Source: an uncultured Acetatifactor sp.
GTDB lineage: Bacteria > Bacillota > Clostridia > Lachnospirales > Lachnospiraceae
Direction: 5' to 3'
NCBI GenBank assembly: GCA_947588705.1
Contig: CANPYT010000018.1
Coordinates: 1-35,087, forward strand
Length of the DNA stretch: 35,087 bases
Under the pieces are notes generated by a model that was given only the letters and a program-made list of their open reading frames with translations, had not been told where the DNA came from and did no database searches. Below, piece by piece: positions 7,620 to 16,200 of this stretch. A program made the position numbers and the translations under genes. The first letter of the stretch is position 1. Every line of letters begins with the position of its first letter.

Positions 7620-7670
7620 TTATTTAACGGATCTTCTTATTTAACAGATCTTCTCATTTAACGGATCTTC
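7620..7670. repeat. Three tandem 17-bp repeats covering the stop codon of the sortase substrate
   Basis: Three adjacent 17-mers of the form TYATTTAACRGATCTTC lie at 7620-7636, 7637-7653 and 7654-7670. The first and third differ at one base; the middle one has an A for G. Read on the minus strand, each encodes the same RSVK-like end followed by a stop (TGA in the functional copy, TAA in the other two). The C-terminal codons and stop have thus been copied twice into the 3' untranslated region. Confidence 0.9.
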
Positions 7671-8553
7671 TCAGGACCCTGCTGCCTGCAAAACAGGTGA
7701 TGGAAGCGAGCAGAAGCAGCTGGCAGAAGAAGCTTTCGCCGGTTTTTGGAACGTCGTCATATTCGTCGTCGGAGGCGGGCGGCGCCGCGATACTGCCCTG
7801 GGAAGCTTCCGGTGCGGAAGGCGCGGCCTCTGCTTCCGGCGCGGTAGGAGTAACCGCCGCATCCGGGGCGACTGTCGGCTCCGCGGGAGGTACGAGGGAA
7901 TAGTTGATGGCAGCAGTAGTCAGGGTGCCCTCCTTCACGTTGAAAGTTCCTTCGGCAAAGCTGTAGCAATCATGGTAGATAGGAGCGTTCTCCTCCATGG
8001 TAGTGGCTATGTAGTGATCTACAGTGCCGGCGCAGCTTACGGTGGAGGTGACCCATTTGTGGGTGCTGTCCAGGGCGTAAATCGTCAGGGTTCCGACATT
8101 GTCATTAAAAGTGCAGACGGAAAGGTCGTACACGTTGGCGTTCTTAACGTTGCCGTTTATGGCACAGTAGCTTCCTCCCAGCACGTACAGGTCGTCGACC
8201 GTGCCGGCGTTGAGGATGGTCTGCCGGGTGTTCTGTACCAGCGTTATATTGCTGAGATGTGTGCCGCTCAGGTCCAGAGGAACGAATGTGCCGACATCGT
8301 TGTAGACGACGACCACGTCCCCCTCTTTCGCATAATCGCGAAGATAGCGGATTTCAGCGCATTCCGCGGAATCGTCAAAGGTATTGGTATAATACTGGAA
8401 CAGCCAGCCTTTGTCAGGAACAAATTTTACGGCGTAGGTGTTGGGCTCGTCCGCATGTACCGTGACGGCGTTTCCCTGGGGCAGCAGCATCAGCAGGGCG
8501 GCCGCCGCCATACAAGCTGCCAATTTTTTTACAAATTTTTTCGCTTTTTTCAT
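7654..8553 (-). CDS. VPKTG cell-wall-anchored surface protein (sortase substrate)
   Basis: This is a 299-residue secreted protein. It has a basic N-region, a hydrophobic signal core (residues 9-28) and a probable cleavage site at VHADE (residue 35). A domain of about 185 residues that I do not recognise follows, rich in short beta-like repeats (for example NAGTVDDLYVLGGSYCAINGN). A Pro/Ala/Glu-rich wall-spanning linker covers 221-262. The C-terminal sorting signal is VPKTGE (268-273), a hydrophobic segment (274-291) and the basic tail RVLRRSVK. The start at 8553 is chosen because AGGAGGG (8560-8566) lies 6 bases upstream, rather than the ATG nine codons earlier. It follows the class B sortase gene by 63 bases on the same strand and is presumably that enzyme's dedicated substrate. 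Confidence 0.85.
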   Translation of the reverse strand: MKKAKKFVKKLAACMAAAALLMLLPQGNAVTVHADEPNTYAVKFVPDKGWLFQYYTNTFDDSAECAEIRYLRDYAKEGDVVVVYNDVGTFVPLDLSGTHLSNITLVQNTRQTILNAGTVDDLYVLGGSYCAINGNVKNANVYDLSVCTFNDNVGTLTIYALDSTHKWVTSTVSCAGTVDHYIATTMEENAPIYHDCYSFAEGTFNVKEGTLTTAAINYSLVPPAEPTVAPDAAVTPTAPEAEAAPSAPEASQGSIAAPPASDDEYDDVPKTGESFFCQLLLLASITCFAGSRVLRRSVK

Positions 8554-8616
8554 AGTGATCCCTCCTGTTGGTATTTTCATTATTTTAATTTACTTTTTAA
8601 GGAAGAAAAATTCTTC

Positions 8617-9558
8617 TCACGATTCGGGCATTTCACGGCCGGAAGCATCCGGAGAGCTATCGTTGCCTTCCGGCAGAGGCTGATACAGTTCGCCGCTGTC
8701 GATCTCCTTTGCGACCACCACGAACCGGCCCTGTTCCACATGATAGGCGCAGGTAGAAAGCGTCAAAAAGTGGTCTCCAAACTCTGCAGTGACACCAGTG
8801 TCATAAATAGACATTTTCATGATATTGTCATAGAAATCGTCAAATTCTTCCTGGGTGTCCGCCTGGAAAAACTGGTAAAACTTGAATACGGTATCGGATT
8901 TCCGGTAGACCTGGGAGCGGAAAACGGCTATTACCTCATACCTTCTCTGGCGATCTTTCGTATAGAGGAAAATATGTTTATGTTCCTGGTAAAAATCCTC
9001 GTCCTCATAATCCGTCAGGCTTCCGAACATAGCCCCGGAGCGCATATTGTGGCCATGGATGATCAGGTTGGTTGTCAGAGGATCCACGCAGCTGTCGGTA
9101 TCGAGGATCAGGCAGCCGTTCTGGTTCTCGGAGCCGTCGAATCCGCGGCGAAGATAATAATCCTCATCTTCCGGCGTCCACATGACGGGGTAGTCGATGG
9201 CGGTGTCCGGGATCTGGAGCCATGCAGCCATGTCTTTGTTTGCCTGGAAACTGTCGATATATGGATTTTCCGCCAGGGCCGGAGTGGGCTCCGGTGTGTC
9301 TGCAGGCTGGGCGGAAGGCCCATCCGGCTCCTCAGGCGTATGGGACGCGGTACCCGGCGCGGAAATTCCCGTCTCCTGCGGAACCGGATCCGGCGTTGTC
9401 TCTTCCCTTTGGGCCGCTGCTTCCCGAAAGCGGCTGAAGGTATCCTGGCTCTGTCTGTCGTCTTTCACATGCAGGATGGCCAGTATGGCGGCGGCAACCA
9501 GACAAGCCGCGGCGATACAGCCCAGCGCCAAGGACAAAAGCTTCCTGGATTTTTTCAT
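8617..9558 (-). CDS. srtB: Class B sortase
   Basis: This is a 313-residue membrane-anchored transpeptidase that would cleave a C-terminal sorting motif and attach the protein to peptidoglycan. It has an N-terminal signal anchor (residues 7-30) and an extended Pro/Glu/Thr-rich stalk (40-97). The sortase fold spans about 98-285. The catalytic triad is visible: His170 in NLIIHGHNM, Cys270 in LTLSTCAY and Arg278 in GRFVVVAKE. The TLSTC signature and the long helix-containing region before the Cys fit class B. The only neighbour with a sorting signal is the VPKTG protein immediately downstream. Transcription is probably from the minus-strand promoter at 9594-9623. The ribosome-binding site (GGGAGA, 9574-9579) is 15 bases from the ATG, which is long. 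Confidence 0.92.
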   Translation of the reverse strand: MKKSRKLLSLALGCIAAACLVAAAILAILHVKDDRQSQDTFSRFREAAAQREETTPDPVPQETGISAPGTASHTPEEPDGPSAQPADTPEPTPALAENPYIDSFQANKDMAAWLQIPDTAIDYPVMWTPEDEDYYLRRGFDGSENQNGCLILDTDSCVDPLTTNLIIHGHNMRSGAMFGSLTDYEDEDFYQEHKHIFLYTKDRQRRYEVIAVFRSQVYRKSDTVFKFYQFFQADTQEEFDDFYDNIMKMSIYDTGVTAEFGDHFLTLSTCAYHVEQGRFVVVAKEIDSGELYQPLPEGNDSSPDASGREMPES

Positions 9559-9593
9559 AAGCGGTAAAACTTCTCTCCCTTCTGATAATCCCT

Positions 9594-9623
9594 ATTATAA
9601 TGCAAAGGAATAAGGAATTGCAA
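9594..9623 (-). promoter_or_regulatory. Promoter of the sortase-substrate operon
   Basis: On the minus strand, -35 TTGCAA (9623-9618) and -10 TATAAT (9599-9594) are spaced by 18 bases, 36 bases upstream of the sortase start codon. The gap is shared with divergent cwlD, for which no clear promoter is visible. Confidence 0.65.
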
Positions 9624-9693
9624 CAGTTTTGCCGGTTTTAAAGAAAAATTAATCGGAATATACTGTTTCAAAAAGTGAAACGGAACGGAACAG

Positions 9694-10425
9694 ATGAACG
9701 AATTACAGGACAGGATTCAGGAAAAGCTTCAAAACCGGTTCCTCGGGCTGGTGCTGGCGGCGCTTCTGGCGATATCGATGGTATATGTGGGGAAGGAAGC
9801 TGTTTCCTTTACGGCCGGAAAGGGCGTGAGCGCGGAGGGCGGCCGCTGCGTGGTCATCGATGCGGGACACGGCGGCGCAGATCCCGGAAAAGTGGGGATC
9901 AACGGCGTCTATGAGAAGGATGTCAATCTCCAGATCGCGCTTCTCGTGAAAAAATATCTGGAGGCAGCGGATATCAGCGTGGTGATGACCCGGGAGACGG
10001 ACCAGGGGCTGAACGATCCCGACGCCTCCAACAAAAAAGTACAGGACATGAAGCGGCGGATCGCCCTGATCGACGAGACGGCTCCCCAGGTCACCGTCAG
10101 CATCCACCAGAACAGCTACCCGGAGGAGTACGTCCACGGGGCCCAGGTGTTCTATTACGATGGAAGCGTCCGGGGCAGGGAGCTGGCATCAGACATTCAG
10201 GCCGAGATGACGGAAAAGATCGATCCGGACAACAGCCGCCAGATCAAGGCAAATGACAGCTATTACCTTCTAAAAAAAACGGGCATTCCCATTGTGATCG
10301 TGGAGTGCGGGTTCCTGTCGAACAGCCGGGAGGCCGAGATGCTGTGCGATCCGGAATATCAGGACCGGGTGGCCTGGGCGATACATATGGGGATTTTGAA
10401 ATATCTGAACCGGCAGGAGGACTGA
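9694..10425 (+). CDS. cwlD: N-acetylmuramoyl-L-alanine amidase, CwlD type
   Basis: This is a 243-residue Amidase_3 family zinc amidase. An N-terminal signal anchor (residues 17-33) leads to the catalytic domain starting VVIDAGHGGADPG. Expected zinc and catalytic residues are present: the His in DAGHGG, the Glu in VYEKDVN, the His in SIHQN and the catalytic Glu in VIVECGFLSN. Length and architecture match CwlD of spore formers. CwlD strips peptide side chains from cortex peptidoglycan so that PdaA can form muramic delta-lactam, the mark read by germination lytic enzymes. A vegetative amidase is possible, but the single-domain layout without wall-binding repeats favours CwlD. The ribosome-binding site is weak (GGAACGGAA). 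It is divergent from the sortase operon and is followed almost immediately by repeat copy 2. Confidence 0.87.
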   Translation: MNELQDRIQEKLQNRFLGLVLAALLAISMVYVGKEAVSFTAGKGVSAEGGRCVVIDAGHGGADPGKVGINGVYEKDVNLQIALLVKKYLEAADISVVMTRETDQGLNDPDASNKKVQDMKRRIALIDETAPQVTVSIHQNSYPEEYVHGAQVFYYDGSVRGRELASDIQAEMTEKIDPDNSRQIKANDSYYLLKKTGIPIVIVECGFLSNSREAEMLCDPEYQDRVAWAIHMGILKYLNRQED

Positions 10426-10439
10426 CCGGCGCGATCGGA

Positions 10440-10604
10440 ACACCTTGTTCCGCGCCATTCCCGAAGCCGCGCTTTTCGCCGCTTCGCGGCTTCCTATGCA
10501 CATAAAAAGTGCACATAAAAAGGCGCTCCCTCAGCCGCCAGATATGATGGGAAATTCGTGCAGGCATGATTTTCCATCAAATCAGGCTGGCTGGATGAAC
10601 TGTT
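10440..10604. repeat. MITE-like palindromic intergenic element, copy 2
   Basis: This copy has the same orientation as copy 1. It shares the CGCGCCATTC word, the GAAGCCGCGCTTTTCGCC hairpin segment, the GGCGCTCCCTCAGCCGCCAGA block, the central palindrome around a GTGCAGGCA loop, and a GGATGAACTGTTAC right terminus. The left terminus is eroded to CCTTGTTCCGCGCC. The palindrome arms have drifted, so this copy is probably older. It contains an extra direct duplication, AAAAAGTGCACATAAAAAG, near 10496-10521. It begins about 15 bases after the cwlD stop and could serve as a terminator-like barrier before the MMPL promoter. Confidence 0.8.
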
Positions 10605-10646
10605 ACATAAATTTTTATTAACAGACAAATTTTTATAAAAAATGGA

Positions 10647-10675
10647 ATGACAGACCGGGCAAAGGGATGTATAAT
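10647..10675 (+). promoter_or_regulatory. Promoter of the MMPL-GLUG operon
   Basis: The -35 ATGACA (10647-10652) and perfect -10 TATAAT (10670-10675) are spaced by 17 bases. Transcription would start near 10682, about 50 bases before the ATG at 10733. This also argues against an in-frame upstream start that would overlap the -10. Confidence 0.7.
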
Positions 10676-10732
10676 ATTGTGACGGAAAAACCAAAAAGAA
10701 AACTTCATAACAAAATACAAAGGGGTGGTAAA

Positions 10733-13240
10733 ATGGCTGAAGATTCCAAAGTCAAAGACAATGGGAAGAATGACAGCTTCATGACAAAAGTTGCCACTTT
10801 TGTTGTGGACAGGCGAAATCTTTTTTTCCTGTTGTTTGGTATTGCAATCATTTTTTCCGTAATATCCATGAATTGGGTGAGCGTGGAGAACGCCCTGTCG
10901 GCGTATCTTCCGGCCACCACGGAGACCCGCCAGGGCCTGGACCGTATGGAGGAACAGTTTCTTACTTACGGCACGGCCAAGGTGATGGTGACAAATATTC
11001 CGTACAGCGAGGCGGAGAAGATCGCGGACGAACTGGAAGCCCTGGATACGATCATCATGCTGACCTTTGACGACACGGAAGAACATTACAACAATTTTTC
11101 GGCATTGTACGATATTACCTTCGGCTACGTGGAGACGGACGACCGGGCGCTGGAGGCATTGGATCAGGTGGAGGAAATGCTTTCGGACTATGATGTCTAT
11201 GTATCGACCTCCATGGGAGACGCGTCGGCGGAGCAGATCGCCAGCGAAATGCAGGTCATCAGTGTGCTGGTGGCGGTAGTGGTGGTTTCTGTGCTGCTCC
11301 TGACTTCCCAGACCTGGGCGGAGGTGCCGGTGCTGCTTCTTACGTTCTGTGCGGCGGCATTGATCACGAAGGGGACCAATTTCATTATGGGAACGATCTC
11401 CTTCGTTTCCAATTCTGTGACTATCGTGCTCCAGCTGGCACTGTCCATTGACTATGCCGTTATCTTCTGTAACCGATATAAAGAGGAGCATCAGACGCTT
11501 CCCATCCGGGAGGCGGATATTGTGGCCCTGAGCAAGGCGATACCGGAGATCTCGTCCAGCTCCCTGACAACGATCGGCGGCCTTATCGCCATGATGTTCA
11601 TGCAGTTCGGTATTGGCAGAGACATGGCGCTTTGCCTGATCCGTGCCATTTTCCTGAGCCTGCTGGCTGTATTTTTGCTGATGCCGGGCCTTATCATGCT
11701 GTTCGGCAAGGCGATGGATAAAACGTATCATAAAAGCTTTATTCCGAAGATCCCTTTTGTGGGGAAGTTTGCCTACAAGACAAGGTTCCTGATGCCGCCT
11801 TTGTTCCTGGTGCTGATCGTAGGCGCTTACATGATCTCATCCAAATGCCCTTATGTGTACGGCTATTCCATGCTGGAGACGCCGGTGCAGAGCGACGCCC
11901 AGGTGGTGGATGAGATGATCGAGGAGAGCTTTGGCGCTTCCAATATGGTGGCGATGACTGTCCCGGCGGGAAACTACGAGAAGGAAAGGCAGATGCTGAA
12001 GGAGCTGGAAGCCTGTCCGGAGGTGGACTATACCATGGGGCTGTCCAACACGGAAGCCATGGACGGGTATATGCTGACAGATAAGCTCACCGCCAGGGAA
12101 TTTTCGGAACTTTTGGAGCTGGACTATGAGGTGGCGGAGCTCCTGTACATGACCTACGCGGTAAACGATGAGAATTACGCCAAGATCGTCAACGGGCTGT
12201 CTACTTACAGCGTACCGCTGATCGATATGATCATGTTCCTGTATGATGAGGTGGACGAGGGCTATGTGACTCTGGAGGACGATATGATGGAGACTTTGGA
12301 GGACGCCCATTCCAAGATGCAGATCGCGCTGGATCAGCTTCAGGGGCCGGACTACAGCCGTATGCTGGTCTACCTGAACCTGCCGGAGGAAGGGGATGAG
12401 ACCTTTGCCTTCCTGGAAAAGATGCACGATATCGCGGGGAAATATTATGAGGGAACCATCCTGATCCCCGGCGAGGCCACCAGCCAGTATGACCTGTACA
12501 AAACGTTCCAGACGGACAACACCGTGGTAAATGTGGTGTCTATCCTGGCGGTGCTGGTGGTGCTGCTGTTTACCTTTATGTCCGCCGGAATGCCGGTCCT
12601 GTTGATTTTGATCATCCAGGGCGCTATCTGGGTGAACTTTTCCTTCCCGGCCATCCAGGAGAATAACCTGTTCTTTATGAGTTACCTGATCGTCAGCTCG
12701 ATCCAGATGGGCGCGAATATTGACTATGCCATTGTGATATCGGGGCGTTTTATGGAGCTGAAAGATAAAATGTCCAAGCGGGACGCCATTATTGAGACCA
12801 TGAATTTTGCGTTCCCTACTATTGTCACATCAGGTTCCATGCTGGCCCTGGCCGGTATATTCATCGGCAAGATGTCCTCGGACGGAGCGATCTGCGGCAT
12901 CGGGCAGTGCCTGGGCCGGGGGACCATTATTTCCATTATCATCGTCATGTTTGTGCTGCCCCAGATCCTTCTGCTGGGGGAGAAGATCATAGACAGGACT
13001 TCCTTCGCCGTGTCGATCCCTCTGAAGCTGGAACGGACTTCCGGGCTTATGCGCATCGACGGTATGGTGCAGGGGCAGATCAACGGTACGATCATCGGAG
13101 AGGTGCACGGCCTTGTGCGCGGCGACGCAAGCCTGTTCGTAAATATGGGGAAACTGGAACAGAGAGAGGATGACGGCGGAGATCTTGCGCTGCTGATGCA
13201 GCAGGAAGAGAAGAGCGAAGACTCTGAGGTGACGGAATGA
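10733..13240 (+). CDS. MMPL/RND-family transporter
   Basis: This is an 835-residue polytopic membrane protein with two MMPL halves. Helix 1 lies near residues 28-46, followed by an extracellular porter domain (50-172). Helix clusters lie at 173-330, a second porter domain at 366-598, and helices at 599-752. Both halves carry the Asp-Tyr pair of the MmpL proton relay: Asp240-Tyr241 in LSIDYAVIF and Asp664-Tyr665 in NIDYAIVIS. It is therefore probably proton-driven and exports a lipid-like or hydrophobic compound; the substrate is unknown. Residues 777-797 show glycine every fourth position (G-x-[VI]-x, five times). An AGGGGTGG ribosome-binding site lies 5 bases before the start. The stop overlaps the next gene by 4 nt, implying translational coupling. 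Confidence 0.9.
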   Translation: MAEDSKVKDNGKNDSFMTKVATFVVDRRNLFFLLFGIAIIFSVISMNWVSVENALSAYLPATTETRQGLDRMEEQFLTYGTAKVMVTNIPYSEAEKIADELEALDTIIMLTFDDTEEHYNNFSALYDITFGYVETDDRALEALDQVEEMLSDYDVYVSTSMGDASAEQIASEMQVISVLVAVVVVSVLLLTSQTWAEVPVLLLTFCAAALITKGTNFIMGTISFVSNSVTIVLQLALSIDYAVIFCNRYKEEHQTLPIREADIVALSKAIPEISSSSLTTIGGLIAMMFMQFGIGRDMALCLIRAIFLSLLAVFLLMPGLIMLFGKAMDKTYHKSFIPKIPFVGKFAYKTRFLMPPLFLVLIVGAYMISSKCPYVYGYSMLETPVQSDAQVVDEMIEESFGASNMVAMTVPAGNYEKERQMLKELEACPEVDYTMGLSNTEAMDGYMLTDKLTAREFSELLELDYEVAELLYMTYAVNDENYAKIVNGLSTYSVPLIDMIMFLYDEVDEGYVTLEDDMMETLEDAHSKMQIALDQLQGPDYSRMLVYLNLPEEGDETFAFLEKMHDIAGKYYEGTILIPGEATSQYDLYKTFQTDNTVVNVVSILAVLVVLLFTFMSAGMPVLLILIIQGAIWVNFSFPAIQENNLFFMSYLIVSSIQMGANIDYAIVISGRFMELKDKMSKRDAIIETMNFAFPTIVTSGSMLALAGIFIGKMSSDGAICGIGQCLGRGTIISIIIVMFVLPQILLLGEKIIDRTSFAVSIPLKLERTSGLMRIDGMVQGQINGTIIGEVHGLVRGDASLFVNMGKLEQREDDGGDLALLMQQEEKSEDSEVTE

Positions 13241-16200
13241 GGAAGAGGAAAAAGAAGCTTGGGATCCTTTCTCTGGCGATGGCAGCCGTCCTCGTCTGCG
13301 GCATGTTCCCGGCGGAGGATCTGTCTGCCGCCGGAGCCTCGGCGGAGAAGGAAAAAGAAGAACAGACGGACCAGGAGGAGGGCGAACCGCAGGAGATTAT
13401 TGAGATCGGAACCGCGGAAGAACTTGCGCGGTTTGCGGAGCAGTGCTTTATTGATTCCTGGTCCCGGGGGAAATGGGTGGTACTGACCGGCGATATCGAC
13501 CTGTCGGACATGGATGCGCTGATGGTCCCGGTTTTTGAGGGAACCTTTGACGGCGGCGGACATACGATATCCGGTTTTCACAGCGTGGGCGACGGCTACG
13601 TGGGCGGCCTGTTCCGCTATATCGGAAAAGAAGGCGTGGTAAAGAATCTGAACCTGGAGGGAGCGGTAGAGGGAACAGAGGATCTGGAATGCGTTGGAAG
13701 TATCTGCGGCGTCAATTACGGCGCCATCCAGGACTGCAGCTTTAAGGGAACCATGCGGGGCCGGGATACGGTCGGCGGTATCGCCGGGGCCAATGAGGGG
13801 ACCGGTTACATAAAAAGCTGTATCATGTGGGGGCAGGTGGCCGGATATGACATGACCGGCGGGATCGCGGGGATCAATCACGGCGTGATCTCCCTCTGTG
13901 AAAACCGCTCGGGGATCAACAATGACAGCCAGTGGGTGGAGACGGACGATGAAATGGGGACCGGCCTGTTTCTCAGCATCAACGCCACGGATTCCGACGT
14001 AAATCTGTACAGCGGCGTGGATACGGGCGGCATCGCCGGTTATTCCGACGGCACGATTGCGGACTGCGCCAATTACGGCCAGGTAGGCTATGAGCACACC
14101 GGATATAATATCGGCGGGATCGTGGGCCGGCAGGCCGGCATCGTTTCCATGTGCCGTAACGGCGGGAAGGTCTACGGCAGGAAAGACGTGGGCGGTATCG
14201 CGGGGCAGATGGAGCCCTATATCCAGGTGGATGAGGCGGCTTCCCTGCGGAACGCGGTGAACAAGCTCCACGACCTGATCGAGCGGACATTGGATGACCT
14301 GAAGACGGGCAAGGACGCCGTTAAGTCAGATTTTGACAGCCTCACCGCATACGGGGACGCGGCTAGGGATTCAGGGCATTCTCTCGCGGATCAGCTGACC
14401 GGTTTTGTGGATACGAATATGGGCCAGCTAAACGCCCTGAGTTCGCGCATGGAATATATGTTAGACCAGCTCCCGGCTGTGCTGGATGACCTGATGGCGG
14501 CCCAGGACTCTTTCCGGCTGTTCAGCGATTCTCTTAAGGGGGGCCTGGGGCAGGTGGGCAGCATCAGCGGAAATTTCCAGCTGCCGAGCGGGGGAAATTG
14601 GGTCGTCAGCGGAAATGACGCCCTGGGAAGCATCCCCGGGCTGGACACGGATTCCGCTCAGATCTCCGCCGACCAGGTGAAGGAGTTCATGGATAAAGTC
14701 CAGAGCCTGACGCAGAACGAAGACGGCTCCATGAAAGGCTGGAACGATCTGACCGAAGAGCAGCGGGAAGAGATCCTGAATGAAGTGACAAAGGTGTCAG
14801 GATATTTGGGGGGCTGGATGGGGGAAGTCTCTGATCTGATGGCGGAACTGCAAAGCTTAATGAACAGCGTCACATCCAATTCCATCTGGTCGCAGCTTGC
14901 GGATGCGGCCACCCATCTTCAAACTATGTCGGACAGTCTTAAGAGCGCGATGAACAGGGCCAAAAGCATTGTCAACTATATCAACGCCCAGTCGGATCTT
15001 CGCTTTACGGTGCTGGGAGAAGAGTTTGACGCGGGCAGGGAGAACCTGAACACACAGCTCAAGGGGATATCGGAGTGCATAAAGCTGCTGAGCGGGGACG
15101 CCTCCGATTATTCCGACATAGTGAATGCGGACCTGAAGGCGGTAAATGACCAGCTGAATGTGGTATTCCAGCTTCTTGCAGATCATCTGTCGGGTTATAC
15201 GGGCCTGAGCGTGGAGGAAATGTACGAGGAAGTGGACGATAGCGACACGGACGCCATTACTACCGGGCGGGTGGAAGCCAGCGTCAACAGCGGTATCGTC
15301 AGGGGGGATATCAATATCGGCGGCATCGCCGGCTCCATGGCTATCGATGAGGAAGATCCGGAAGACAGCGCCGCCGGAAGCATAAACTATAGTATCGGCC
15401 GGCGGCTCATCATGAAATGTATTATAGACCGCTGCGTGAACGAAGGATATATCACCGCGAAGAAGGACGGGGCCGGCGGCATTGTCGGGTATATGGGCCA
15501 CGGCATTGTGGTGGACTCCGAGAGTTATGGAAGCATCAGCAGCACGGAAGGAGACTATGTAGGCGGGATCTGCGGCCAGTCTCTGACGGTGATCCGCCGG
15601 TGCTATGCGCTGTGCGACGTTACGGGAAACAAGTATGTGGGCGGTATTGCGGGATATGCGGACACGCTGAAGGACTGCTATACAATGGTCAGCGTAGAGG
15701 CATCTTCGGGAAGGAAAGGAGCCGTCGCCGGGTGGACGGAAGAGGAACTGTACGCGCTGGAAGACGACACGGAACCGAGCGTGTGCCGCAACTATTATGT
15801 GGGCGGTGAGATCCGGGGCATTGACGATATCAGCTATGCCGGAATCGCGGAGCCCCTGGAGTATGAGGAACTGTTGGAGCAGCCGGAACTTCCGTCGCAG
15901 TTTAGGCATCTGAAGGTCATATACAAAGTCGGGGACATCTGGCTGGGATCAGAGGAAGTGCCTTACGGGCAGAGCCTGGCCAGCCTGCATTACCCGGATA
16001 TCCCGGAGCAGGAAGGATACTACGGCGTGTGGCCGGATTACTCGGACCGGGTGATGCAGGGCAACCTTGTTATCGAAGGCGAATACCGGAACACCGTGCT
16101 GGTGGTGGAGAGCGACAACCGTGAGGAGGAAGAAGAGGAAGGGGTATATAAAAAGCCCTATGCCCTGGTGGAAAGCTCTTTCACGGAAGATACCGAGCTC

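Noticed and set aside
7620..7670. Operator or iteron array
   Set aside because: The 17-mers are duplicates of the coding 3' end including the stop codon and lie between a gene and its terminator, not near a promoter or origin.
7972..9567. A 531-codon open frame on the plus strand across the sortase and substrate genes
   Set aside because: It lies antisense to two clearly recognisable proteins, has no ribosome-binding site and its translation has no coherent domain. Long antisense frames are common here because of codon bias.
12724..14271. A 515-codon minus-strand open frame spanning the MMPL-GLUG junction
   Set aside because: Antisense to both genes; histidine/proline/arginine-rich translation typical of shadow frames.
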